Shown: piece after piece, positions 24,745 to 32,582 of the stretch
How the letters are laid out: the number at the start of each line of letters is the position of its first letter
Position numbering within the stretch: position 1 is the first letter of the stretch
DNA from: Gammaproteobacteria bacterium
GTDB taxonomy: Bacteria > Pseudomonadota > Gammaproteobacteria > Xanthomonadales > Wenzhouxiangellaceae
NCBI GenBank assembly: GCA_003561495.1
Contig: PWWM01000251.1
Span: forward strand, 1-34,823
DNA: 34,823 bases
Direction of reading: 5' to 3'
Translations under genes and position numbers: made by a program
The notes under the pieces: model-generated
What the model was told of the DNA's origin: nothing
Seen by the model: the letters and a program-made list of their open reading frames with translations, nothing else
The model's database searches: none

Positions 24745-25920
24745 GTGCATGTAACGTCCATGACCCTGTCGTGCGCAGCTGGCCAGGGTCTCGCCGCACT
24801 CCGTCAAGCCTTGGCCGAGCAACGCTCCGGTCTGCGCACCAATGATTTTCCCGGTTGCGAACTCGACACCTGGATCGGTCGGGTCAGTGGTGTTGAGGAT
24901 ATCCGATTCGACCCCGACCTGGCCGAGTACGATTGTCGCAACAATCGCCTGGCCCTGATCGGCCTGGAGCAGGATGGTTTCGTTCAGGCCGCCGAAGCAC
25001 TCAGGAAACGATACGGTCGCGAACGCATCGCCTGCGTGATCGGCACCAGCACCGCCGGAATCGGCACCACGGAAGCCGCCTATCGTGACCTGGGCGAGGA
25101 CGAACACTTCGACCCGGCCTACCTGTTGCCGCGCGTGCATACCCCGCACACATCGGCCGCGTTTGTCGCCAGGGTCCTGGGACTGAACGGGCCGGTGGTG
25201 ACTATCTCCACAGCCTGCTCCTCCAGCGCCAAGGTCTTTGCCACCGCGGCCCGCCTGGTCGATGCCGGCCTGGCCGATGCCGCCGTGGTCGGCGGCGTCG
25301 ACAGCTTGTGTCTGTCGGTGCTCTATGGCTTTCATTCTCTGGAGCTGGTGTCCGATCAGCCCTGCCGCCCCTTCGACCGCGCCCGCAAGGGCCTGAGCCT
25401 GGGTGAGGGTGCCGGTTTCGCTATCCTGGAAAAAACGCCCGAGCAATCACTCGGACGCCTGCTGGGCTGGGGCGAAAGCTCCGATGCCCACCACATGGCC
25501 TCACCGCATCCTGAAGGCGCCGGGGCCGGGGCCGCCATGGCCGGGGCCCTGAAACGTGCCGGCCTGGACCCGCAAGCCATTGGCTATATCAATTGCCACG
25601 GCACGGCCACCCCCCTCAATGACCAGGTCGAAGCCCGGGCCATACGTCGCATCTTTCCGACGCCACCTCCGGCGGCCTCGACCAAGGGCTGGACCGGCCA
25701 CACGCTGGGTGCGGCCGGCATTGCCGAGTCGGTCTTCAGTCTGCTGGCGCTCAATGATGGCTACCTGCCCGCCGGTCTGAACCTGACCGAACCGGAACCC
25801 GACTGGGAGGATTTCATCCTGCTTGAGCCGGTCGAAAAGCAGATCGATGCGGTGCTCAGCAATTCGTTTGGCTTCGGCGGCAGCAACTGTGCCCTGATTT
25901 TCGGGCGGGAAGGCGCATGA
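24745..25920 (+). CDS. Beta-ketoacyl-ACP synthase of the aryl-polyene/xanthomonadin-like cluster
   Basis: This FabB/FabF-type thiolase-fold condensing enzyme has 391 residues from the GTG at 24745. The catalytic triad is complete: Cys158 in TISTACSSSAKV, His285 in INCHGTATPLND and His319 in GWTGHTLGAAG. The GFGGSN motif closes the protein. It would extend the aryl polyene chain together with the chain-length factor encoded next. The start is uncertain. GTG 24745 gives the usual N-terminus (VHVTSMTLSC) just ahead of the first strand, whereas ATG at 24706 or 24640 would add 13 or 35 residues. No good ribosome binding site distinguishes them. It overlaps the next gene by 4 bp. Confidence 0.9.
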   Translation: MHVTSMTLSCAAGQGLAALRQALAEQRSGLRTNDFPGCELDTWIGRVSGVEDIRFDPDLAEYDCRNNRLALIGLEQDGFVQAAEALRKRYGRERIACVIGTSTAGIGTTEAAYRDLGEDEHFDPAYLLPRVHTPHTSAAFVARVLGLNGPVVTISTACSSSAKVFATAARLVDAGLADAAVVGGVDSLCLSVLYGFHSLELVSDQPCRPFDRARKGLSLGEGAGFAILEKTPEQSLGRLLGWGESSDAHHMASPHPEGAGAGAAMAGALKRAGLDPQAIGYINCHGTATPLNDQVEARAIRRIFPTPPPAASTKGWTGHTLGAAGIAESVFSLLALNDGYLPAGLNLTEPEPDWEDFILLEPVEKQIDAVLSNSFGFGGSNCALIFGREGA

Positions 25921-26708
25921 ATATCGACTTCGACATACTCGGCGCCGGAATCTGCGCACCCGGATTGCCGGACTGGGAAGCCTTGCTTACCGCCCTGGCC
26001 GGCCGGGGTCTGAGTGAAGACCGCAAGGCCCAGCCATCGGCGCTTTTGTCACCACGCGAGCGCCGCCGGGCGCCGGCGGCGGTCAAGCTCAGTTTCGCCG
26101 CCGCCGAACAGGCCTGCGCCATGGCCGGGCTGGAACCGGCCGAACCGGTGGCCGTGTTCAGCTCGGGCATGGGCGACCTGCAAATCACCGATTACATGTG
26201 CCGCACCCTGGCTGAACAACCTGACCTGCTCTCCCCGACCCGGTTCCATAATTCGGTGCACAACGCTGCTTCCGGCTACTGGTCGATCGGCGCCGGAGCC
26301 ACCGGCGATGTGACCGCAGTTTCAGGCTGGCGCGACAGCGCCCTGGTCGGTCTGCTCGAGTGCCTGTCGAGGATCCACCATGAGCAGCAACCGGTTTTGC
26401 TGGTGGTCTACGACGATGTCGCCTGCGGTCCGATGCGCGACCTGTGGCCGACCGAACAGCCATTCTGCGCCGCCATGGTGATGGCCCGGCCCGGCAATTC
26501 GGCAGCCGTGTCCCGATTGCAGGCCACCGTCGGTCGTGACCGCGATCCACACGACGAGCTGCCCGAGCCGCTGCAAGCGCGCATCGTCGACAACCCGGCG
26601 GCACGCATCCTTCCGCTAATGGCCCTGGTCGCGGGCCACACCTCGGGTCCCGTCACCCTGGCCGGCGAGCAGGGGCTCAGCCTGGAATTTCAGGTGCCCA
26701 TTCCGTGA
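25917..26708 (+). CDS. Beta-ketoacyl synthase-like chain-length factor
   Basis: This 263-residue ketosynthase-like protein covers only the N-terminal part of a condensing enzyme (Ketoacyl-synt_2 type). In the conserved stretch PTRFHNSVHNAASGYWSIGAG the catalytic Cys is absent. It cannot condense by itself and would act as the partner (chain-length factor) of the upstream synthase, as in aryl-polyene clusters. The overlap ATGA with the synthase and GTGA with the glycosyltransferase support a coupled operon. Confidence 0.87.
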   Translation: MNIDFDILGAGICAPGLPDWEALLTALAGRGLSEDRKAQPSALLSPRERRRAPAAVKLSFAAAEQACAMAGLEPAEPVAVFSSGMGDLQITDYMCRTLAEQPDLLSPTRFHNSVHNAASGYWSIGAGATGDVTAVSGWRDSALVGLLECLSRIHHEQQPVLLVVYDDVACGPMRDLWPTEQPFCAAMVMARPGNSAAVSRLQATVGRDRDPHDELPEPLQARIVDNPAARILPLMALVAGHTSGPVTLAGEQGLSLEFQVPIP

Positions 26709-27454
26709 AAACCGCGGTTGTAATCCCGGCGCGCAATGAACAGCGCACCATCCGTGAGGTGGTCGCGGCTGCCCGCGACCAGGTCGACCAGGTCATTGTC
26801 GTCGACGATGGCTCGACCGACCGCACCTTGGAATGCCTGGAAGGATTGACCGTCGATATCGTTCGGCACGAGCACTCGCGCGGCAAGGCCGCGGCCCTGG
26901 CCACCGGTTTCGAGCACGCGCTGGTCGGTGACTGTGACTGGGTCATCACCCTGGACGGTGACGGCCAGCACGACCCGGCCGACATCGAGCGTTTGCTGGA
27001 GGCGGCGAATGTCTGGCCGGACCATCTGATCATCGGCGCACGCATCCGCCAGCGCCACCGCCAGCCCGGCATCCGTCGATTCGCCAATCGCTTTGCCGAT
27101 TTCTGGATTTCATGGGCCAGTGGCCAGCGCGTGCCCGACAGTCAGACCGGCTTTCGCGCCTACCCGCGCGCGCTCCTGGAAAAGATCCGACCGTCCACGC
27201 GCAAAAAGCATGGTTTTGTCTTCGAGACCGCCATGCTGATCGACGGCGCGCGCGCCGGTCACCGCTGTGTGGCCGTGCCGATCGACAGCGTTTACCACGA
27301 CAATGCCCGTCCCAGCTATTTCCGTCCGGGGCGGGATGTCTGGGAAATATTCTGGTTCGTGTGGTGGCGGATCTGGCTGTGGGGCTTGTATCTGCCCGGC
27401 CTGTGGCGCATGCTGACCACCAAGACCCGCTTTCACGACCCGAAATCGTCGTGA
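26705..27454 (+). CDS. Family 2 glycosyltransferase
   Basis: This 249-residue GT-A fold enzyme starts at a GTG that overlaps the preceding stop. The nucleotide-sugar motifs are VVIPARNEQRT, IVVDDGSTDRT and the metal-binding LDGDGQHDP. The acceptor-side motif DSQTGFRAYPR is typical of dolichol-phosphate-mannose-synthase-like enzymes. A C-terminal amphipathic/hydrophobic stretch (WEIFWFVWWRIWLWGLYLPG) suggests membrane association. In pigment clusters of this kind such enzymes are thought to decorate the polyene with a sugar; that role is inferred from position. Confidence 0.9.
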   Translation: MKTAVVIPARNEQRTIREVVAAARDQVDQVIVVDDGSTDRTLECLEGLTVDIVRHEHSRGKAAALATGFEHALVGDCDWVITLDGDGQHDPADIERLLEAANVWPDHLIIGARIRQRHRQPGIRRFANRFADFWISWASGQRVPDSQTGFRAYPRALLEKIRPSTRKKHGFVFETAMLIDGARAGHRCVAVPIDSVYHDNARPSYFRPGRDVWEIFWFVWWRIWLWGLYLPGLWRMLTTKTRFHDPKSS

Positions 27455-27509
27455 AGGAATCCTGTATGTCGTGCCTGTACAATCATCGTTTTGAATCTCC
27501 CAGTTCCTG

Positions 27510-29150
27510 ATGGCCATGCAATCCGACATTGTCATTCTCGGTGGTGGTCTGGCCGGCATGACCCTGGCCCTGCAGATTCGGGGCCGTCACCCCCAGGCAA
27601 CCATCAAAGTCATCGAACGCCGTATTCACCCGGTCCCGGTTTCGGCCCACAAGGTCGGCGAATCCACCGTCGAGATTGGCGCCCATTACCTGGCCGATGT
27701 CATCGATTTGCGCGAACACCTGGAAAGTCATCATCTGCGCAAATATGGCTTGCGCCTGTTTTTCGGCGCCGACAAGACCGGCGACCTGGCTGATGCTGCC
27801 GAACTCGGAGCGAGCCACTTGCTGACCTTGCGCAGCTACCAGATCGATCGCGGCGTGCTGGAAAACCACTTGGCCGAGCGGCTGAAATCCTCCGATATCG
27901 AATTGATCGGCGACGCAACCGTACGCGCCATCGAGCTGGCCGAGGAGACCAACGAGGATGGCCTGCACCAGGTCAGCTACCGGACCGATGGCCAGACCCA
28001 AACGCTACGGGCGCGCTGGGTGGTCGATGCGATGAGCCGGGGTTCAATCATCAAGCGCCACCTCGACCTGTCCGAGGACAACGGTCATGAGTGCTCATCG
28101 GTATGGTTCCGGATCGCTGATCGTATCGATATCGGCCAGTGGAGCGGCAGTGCCGAGTGGCAGCAACGCTGCAATCAGCTGCCGCGCTGGCTGTCGACCA
28201 ACCACCTGGTCGGACCCGGCTACTGGGTCTGGCTGATTCCGCTGGCCTCGGGCTCGACCAGTATCGGCATCGTGTTCGACAATCGCCTGCATGACTTCGA
28301 CCAGCTCAAGACCTGGGAGGGCACCCTGGACTGGCTGGCCGAACACCAGCCGCTGTGTCGGCGGGCCATTGACGAATCGGACGGCCAATTGCAGGATTTT
28401 CTCTACCTGCGCAATTTCTCGCATGGCTGCAAGCAGGTCTTTTCTCCGCGCCGCTGGGCACTGACCGGCGAAGCCGGCGTCTTTCTCGATCCCTTTTATT
28501 CGCCCGGCAGCGATTTCATCGCCATCAGCAACACCTATATCACCGACTTGATCTGTCGCGATCTGGCCGGTGAACCATTCGCCCGCCAGGCCCGGCTCTA
28601 CGAACGCAGCTTTTTCTCCTTTTACCAGTCCTCGCTGCAGCTTTACCGGGATCAGTACCCGTTGTTTGGCCACGCCCGGGCGATGAGCGCCAAGACCATC
28701 TGGGACTATGCCTACTACTGGTCCATTCTGGCGCTGTTTGTGTTTGCCGACCGCCTCACCGACACAAAGTTGTTCCTTCGCAACGGCGTCATCCTCGACC
28801 AGGTCCGTCAACTGCATGACCAGATGCAGGCCATGTTCAGAACCTGGGCCAGCGAAGAAACCGAGGTGAACTCGACGGGTCTGTTCGTCAACCAGTCGGA
28901 ACTGCCGCTGCTGGTTCGTCTCAACCGCGAACTGTCCGAAGTCGCCGATGATGACGATGCCGAGCTGGATGCGCGCCTGGCCGCCAACTGCCGCATGCTG
29001 CATGCGCTGGCCGCTGAAATGCGTGAACTGACGCCGGAGGCAGCCGCCGAATGCGTCAGCCTGCACCGGGTCGATCCGAACCTCGACCAGCCCTTGCTGA
29101 CCGGTTTGCCTGAGCGCTTTGTCCGCGGTTCCGAGCCCGTCGTGGCCTGA
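27510..29150 (+). CDS. Flavin-dependent halogenase-like oxidoreductase 1
   Basis: This 546-residue FAD enzyme belongs to the tryptophan-halogenase superfamily. The FAD motif is GGGLAG (11-16). The motif around the active-site channel reads HKVGEST with Lys48. The halogenase signature WxWxIP is present as WVWLIP (239-244). A later motif reads LDPFYSPGSDF. These are hallmarks of flavin-dependent halogenases, and halogenated aryl polyenes (xanthomonadins carry bromine) are the obvious product class. Reduced flavin would have to come from a separate reductase. About 55 bp separate it from the glycosyltransferase gene. Its stop abuts the stop of the convergent chorismatase gene. True halogenase versus monooxygenase is not proven. 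Confidence 0.85.
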   Translation: MAMQSDIVILGGGLAGMTLALQIRGRHPQATIKVIERRIHPVPVSAHKVGESTVEIGAHYLADVIDLREHLESHHLRKYGLRLFFGADKTGDLADAAELGASHLLTLRSYQIDRGVLENHLAERLKSSDIELIGDATVRAIELAEETNEDGLHQVSYRTDGQTQTLRARWVVDAMSRGSIIKRHLDLSEDNGHECSSVWFRIADRIDIGQWSGSAEWQQRCNQLPRWLSTNHLVGPGYWVWLIPLASGSTSIGIVFDNRLHDFDQLKTWEGTLDWLAEHQPLCRRAIDESDGQLQDFLYLRNFSHGCKQVFSPRRWALTGEAGVFLDPFYSPGSDFIAISNTYITDLICRDLAGEPFARQARLYERSFFSFYQSSLQLYRDQYPLFGHARAMSAKTIWDYAYYWSILALFVFADRLTDTKLFLRNGVILDQVRQLHDQMQAMFRTWASEETEVNSTGLFVNQSELPLLVRLNRELSEVADDDDAELDARLAANCRMLHALAAEMRELTPEAAAECVSLHRVDPNLDQPLLTGLPERFVRGSEPVVA

Positions 29151-30134
29151 TCAGCCGCTGGTGACCGCCTCGATCTCGACCAGCAGGTCCGAACGGCAGA
29201 TATCCCCGCGAAGCCCGATGACCGGTGTGTCCGGCCAGGCCGAGCGCAATTGCTCGCGAACCTGCGGCCAGTGCTCGGCATGGCGGACATAGGCCCGCAA
29301 CAGGCTGTGCACGCCGAACTCGCCCAGCGCCGGGCGTCTCAGGCGCTGGGTGCTTTCCTTGAGCACGGTGTCCAGGTTGACGATGATTTCAGCCGTCTGG
29401 GCCTCCAGGTCGCCTTCATGCAGGGTGCGATGACCGACCACGCTGGCGGTGCCTGAAATCATCAAAAAGGCGCTGCCATCGGGCTGGCCGATGGCCGTGG
29501 CGCGCGCAAAGGACGGGCTGCGCGGGCCGTAAATGCGCGGATAGCGGTAAGCGCTGACCTGGCGTGGGTTCTCGATATTGATCCCGCCATGGCGACCGGT
29601 CAGAACCATGACGCGCAGATGGGGATCGTCACCACCAATGGCCGTTCCCGCACACAGTTCGCGATCACCAATACCGGCCGCTTCCAATGCTCGCGCGCGT
29701 CCCAGGCAGAATCGGCGATAGCGTTCGTCGTCACCTTCGCCACGATTGATCGCCGGCATGAAATTCCAGGCACGAATGAGCGTCGGACAGCCTTGCATCT
29801 TGGCCAGGGCAAGGATCTCGCCGTAAAGCCTCTCGGTCATTCCCGCCGGGTCAGTGCGACCGTCATCGGCACATTCGCAGGCGATGTACAGGAGATGGTC
29901 AGCTTGGCAGAAACGCAGATCGCCATGCCGACCACTCTCGGCCTTTGCGGGAATCAGCCAGTGTTCCTCGACCTGGTCACCGCCCAGCAGCTCCAGACCA
30001 ATCTGGTCAAAGCCCGGACGCGGCTGGTCGAACGCGAACCGCATCAGCGCCTCCGAGCCCGAGCTGGCCGAGGCGCTGATTCGAATGCCGGCGCGACTGG
30101 CCGGCTTGATCAAGCCGGCTTCAGTGACCACCAT
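29151..30134 (-). CDS. Chorismatase, XanB2/FkbO/Hyg5-like
   Basis: This 327-residue enzyme of the chorismate-hydrolysing family makes dihydroxycyclohexadienoates or 3-/4-hydroxybenzoate depending on subfamily. Signatures are YRRFCLGRA, then NPRQVSAYRYP with GPRSPSFARA (about 189-211), and ISGTASVVGH with THEGD-like LHEGDLEAQT (about 227-246). In Xanthomonas, XanB2 supplies 3-hydroxybenzoate for xanthomonadin and 4-hydroxybenzoate for ubiquinone; the same starter role is inferred here. The start at 30134 (MVVTEAG) was chosen because GGAG lies just upstream; an ATG at 30152 has no such site. It overlaps the upstream oxidoreductase by 14 bp and forms one minus-strand operon with it. Confidence 0.9.
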   Translation of the reverse strand: MVVTEAGLIKPASRAGIRISASASSGSEALMRFAFDQPRPGFDQIGLELLGGDQVEEHWLIPAKAESGRHGDLRFCQADHLLYIACECADDGRTDPAGMTERLYGEILALAKMQGCPTLIRAWNFMPAINRGEGDDERYRRFCLGRARALEAAGIGDRELCAGTAIGGDDPHLRVMVLTGRHGGINIENPRQVSAYRYPRIYGPRSPSFARATAIGQPDGSAFLMISGTASVVGHRTLHEGDLEAQTAEIIVNLDTVLKESTQRLRRPALGEFGVHSLLRAYVRHAEHWPQVREQLRSAWPDTPVIGLRGDICRSDLLVEIEAVTSG

Positions 30135-31479
30135 CGAACTCCACCCGGGCATTTTTCAGGCGCTGACGACGCGAGCGCAAAGTGGCCGGCAAATCGGCCA
30201 GGCTGACCAGCCAGAAAACCAGGCGGAAGGCGCGCAAACGCCAGCGAACCCGCCAGTTGTCGTACAAATCACCGGCCAGGGCCGACACCACCGCCGGCTT
30301 GATCTGAAACGCCGTCTGCGAGCTCAGAAACAAACGACGCATGGCCGGCGTGGGAAAACGATAGATCAGCCAGGCCAGTTCATTGACCCCTTGCCGGATC
30401 CGCTTGCGAAACTGGCTGCGGGCACGCTCGGAGGCGCGACGGTCACCGGCCAGTTCGGCCAGGATCACTTCGGCGCCCAGCTCGGCACTGTGCATGCCGA
30501 AATACACCCCGGATGAAAAAACCGGATCAATGAAGATCCCGGCATCACCAACCATCAGCCAGCGCTCGCCATCAAGCCGACGCGAAAAATAGGAGTAGTT
30601 GCCGGTCGCAGTAATCGGAGAAATCAACTCGCCGCGAGACAGGCGTTCCCAGGCATGGCGGTTGCGCTGGATGGTGGCGTGAAAAAAGCTCTCCACGTCG
30701 CGACCACGCCGGCGCAGGTATTCGGGATTGCAGACCGCACCGACACTCATGACGTTGTCCGGCAGCGGAATCATCCAGATCCAGCCCTGATCAAACCAGT
30801 AGATGCTGATGTTTCCGGCCGCCTCTCCGCCACGCCGCGGCACATCGCGAAAATGGCCGTACAGGGCCGCGGTGGCATGTTCCCGATTGCGTTCCTGCAG
30901 ACCGAAACGCCGCGCCAGTACACAATCCCGGCCGCTGGCGTCGACCACAAAGCGGGCCCGGATCCGCCGCCGCGCAGCTTCCTGCTCCACCTCAAGTTCG
31001 ACCCCATCACCGGCTTCGAAATCAACTTCGCGCACGCGTGCATTCATGGCCAGATGCGCACCGCACCGGCCGGCATGCTCGAACATCATGCGGTCCAGAT
31101 CCGAGCGCAATACCTGGAACGCGTGGTCGCAACCCTCGGCCTGATCCAGCGCATCCCGAAAACGGATTTCATGAGTATGCTCTTCCTCGTCATCGGTGGT
31201 GAAATCCACTCCCGGTTTCCGCACGCCGATCGCTTCAAGTTCCTGTTCCAGGCCCAGGCGTCGAAAAATCGGCAGGTTGTACGGTAAAAGGGATTCTCCG
31301 ATGTGAAAGCGCGGATGCTCATCCTTTTCCAGCACCAGGACGCGATGGCCACGCTCGGCCACCAGGCTGGCCAGGGTCGACCCGCTTGGCCCACCGCCAA
31401 TGACGGCGACATCAACCTGATCGGGCAACGGCACATTGGTGCTTGGATCGGACAAGTGGTCGAGGCTTCCTGTGAGCAT
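30121..31479 (-). CDS. Flavin-dependent halogenase-like oxidoreductase 2
   Basis: This 452-residue FAD enzyme is of the same superfamily as the one at 27510 but differs in detail. The FAD motif is GGGPSG (28-33). The GES motif reads FHIGES with His59 where the other enzyme has Lys. WxWxIP is present as WIWMIP (232-237), and VGDAGIFIDPVFSSGVYF is the later FAD/substrate motif. A hydrophobic C-terminal segment (AFRLVFWLVSLADLPATL) may dock it to the membrane. The ATG has AAGG about 8 nt upstream and a promoter-like TATAAT before that. It overlaps the chorismatase start, so the two are co-expressed. Halogenase or aryl hydroxylase/monooxygenase are both possible. Confidence 0.82.
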   Translation of the reverse strand: MLTGSLDHLSDPSTNVPLPDQVDVAVIGGGPSGSTLASLVAERGHRVLVLEKDEHPRFHIGESLLPYNLPIFRRLGLEQELEAIGVRKPGVDFTTDDEEEHTHEIRFRDALDQAEGCDHAFQVLRSDLDRMMFEHAGRCGAHLAMNARVREVDFEAGDGVELEVEQEAARRRIRARFVVDASGRDCVLARRFGLQERNREHATAALYGHFRDVPRRGGEAAGNISIYWFDQGWIWMIPLPDNVMSVGAVCNPEYLRRRGRDVESFFHATIQRNRHAWERLSRGELISPITATGNYSYFSRRLDGERWLMVGDAGIFIDPVFSSGVYFGMHSAELGAEVILAELAGDRRASERARSQFRKRIRQGVNELAWLIYRFPTPAMRRLFLSSQTAFQIKPAVVSALAGDLYDNWRVRWRLRAFRLVFWLVSLADLPATLRSRRQRLKNARVEFDGGH

Positions 31480-31493
31480 AATACTGACCTTGT

Positions 31494-31525
31494 ATTATAA
31501 TCCACAGGTCACTACAGGCAGTGAC
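31494..31525 (-). promoter_or_regulatory. Promoter with palindromic operator in the divergent pigment region
   Basis: On the minus strand a consensus -10 TATAAT (31494-31499) lies 14 nt before the oxidoreductase start at 31479. Just upstream, GTCACT-ACAGGC-AGTGAC (31508-31525) is a perfect 6-bp inverted repeat placed across the -35/spacer region. No good -35 is seen, so the promoter may need an activator or be controlled by a repressor at the palindrome. The divergent ACP gene begins at 31669. Confidence 0.5.
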
Positions 31526-31668
31526 ACAGAATCCCGGCGCACTGCGTAGTAATAGCAGCCCGACCCTAATTCGCATGATTCTAAAGAAAGACCGGCAGCA
31601 CGACCCTGGATGTCCAGAACAAGGGGGCGGCCGTCTTCAGTCAAACAAAGATTCCTGGAGGAATATCA

Positions 31669-31938
31669 ATGAGTGCCGAGCAGACGCCGAGTGAGCGCAA
31701 ACTGGCCGAGCTGATCGTCGAATCGCTCAATCTCGAGGACATCGAGCCCGAGGAAATCGAGCCTGAAAAACCCCTGTTCGGCGATGAGTATGGGCTCGAT
31801 TCCATCGATGCGCTCGAGCTGGCACTGGCCATTTCCAAAACCTATGGCGTCCAGCTCAGGGCTGATGATGAGAAGAATCGGCACGTGTTCGCCAACCTGC
31901 GCTCGCTCAATGCCCATATCGAATCCTTGAGCGGCTGA
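31669..31938 (+). CDS. Acyl carrier protein of the pigment cluster
   Basis: This is an 89-residue acidic carrier protein. The phosphopantetheine Ser45 lies in GLDSIDALELALAI. It is longer at the N-terminus and less standard than fatty-acid AcpP, with the helix 2-3 region reading KTYGVQLRADDEKNRHVF. Such ACPs are dedicated to aryl-polyene clusters. A strong ribosome binding site GGAGG (31657-31661) precedes the ATG, in line with high expression. The next gene follows after 5 bp. Confidence 0.93.
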   Translation: MSAEQTPSERKLAELIVESLNLEDIEPEEIEPEKPLFGDEYGLDSIDALELALAISKTYGVQLRADDEKNRHVFANLRSLNAHIESLSG

Positions 31939-31943
31939 CATCC

Positions 31944-32582
31944 GTGACCGCCGCCAGCGCCCAACCGCCCAACCCGATCGCCTTGCGTCTGGCCGCCCTG
32001 CTGGCCTACCCGTTGCTGGTCATTGTGGCGTTGTGGCTGCAGCAACCGGCCTTGCGCGCTCTGGGACTTCCGCTGCTGGCCGTCGCCCTGGTCGGACTGT
32101 GGCCGGTGCATACCGCAGGTCGCGTGGTTCTCCTGGCCAGCCTCCTGCTGGCTGCGCTGGTGGTCAGTCTGCCGAGCCTGGCGCTGTGGCCGCCCGGGCT
32201 GGCCTGCCTGGCTGTGGCGGCCTGGTTTGCATCCACGCTCAGGGCTGACTCGGACCCGGCCATCAAGCGTTTTGCGCGTGCCGTGCATGACCATCTCGGC
32301 ATGACCCTGCCGGCCGAAACCGATGGCTGGACCCGGGTCTGGACAGGCATCTGGGTGGTGCTGCTGAGTCTGATCGGCAGCGTGGCGATCGCACTGGCCG
32401 TCATCAATCAGGCCGGCTGGTGGCTGACCTGGATACTGGCCATTGCCCCGCTGATGGCAGTCAGCACCCTGATTCTGGAACATGTTCTGCGCCGGCGGCG
32501 CTTTCCCGACCATCATCCACTCACACTCGGGCAGTTTCTGATCACGCTGGTGCGCGTGCGACCGGAGCAACTGGGCCGATGA
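31944..32582 (+). CDS. COG4648-like membrane protein of the pigment cluster
   Basis: This 212-residue protein starts at a GTG. It has about six hydrophobic segments in two groups (about 15-100 and 130-180), with a short loop FARAVHDHLGMTLPAETDGW between them. Genes of this kind sit between ACP and AMP-ligase in aryl-polyene clusters; their function is not known. It ends in an ATGA overlap with the ligase gene. A role in membrane assembly or export of the pigment intermediate is guesswork from position. Confidence 0.75.
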   Translation: MTAASAQPPNPIALRLAALLAYPLLVIVALWLQQPALRALGLPLLAVALVGLWPVHTAGRVVLLASLLLAALVVSLPSLALWPPGLACLAVAAWFASTLRADSDPAIKRFARAVHDHLGMTLPAETDGWTRVWTGIWVVLLSLIGSVAIALAVINQAGWWLTWILAIAPLMAVSTLILEHVLRRRRFPDHHPLTLGQFLITLVRVRPEQLGR

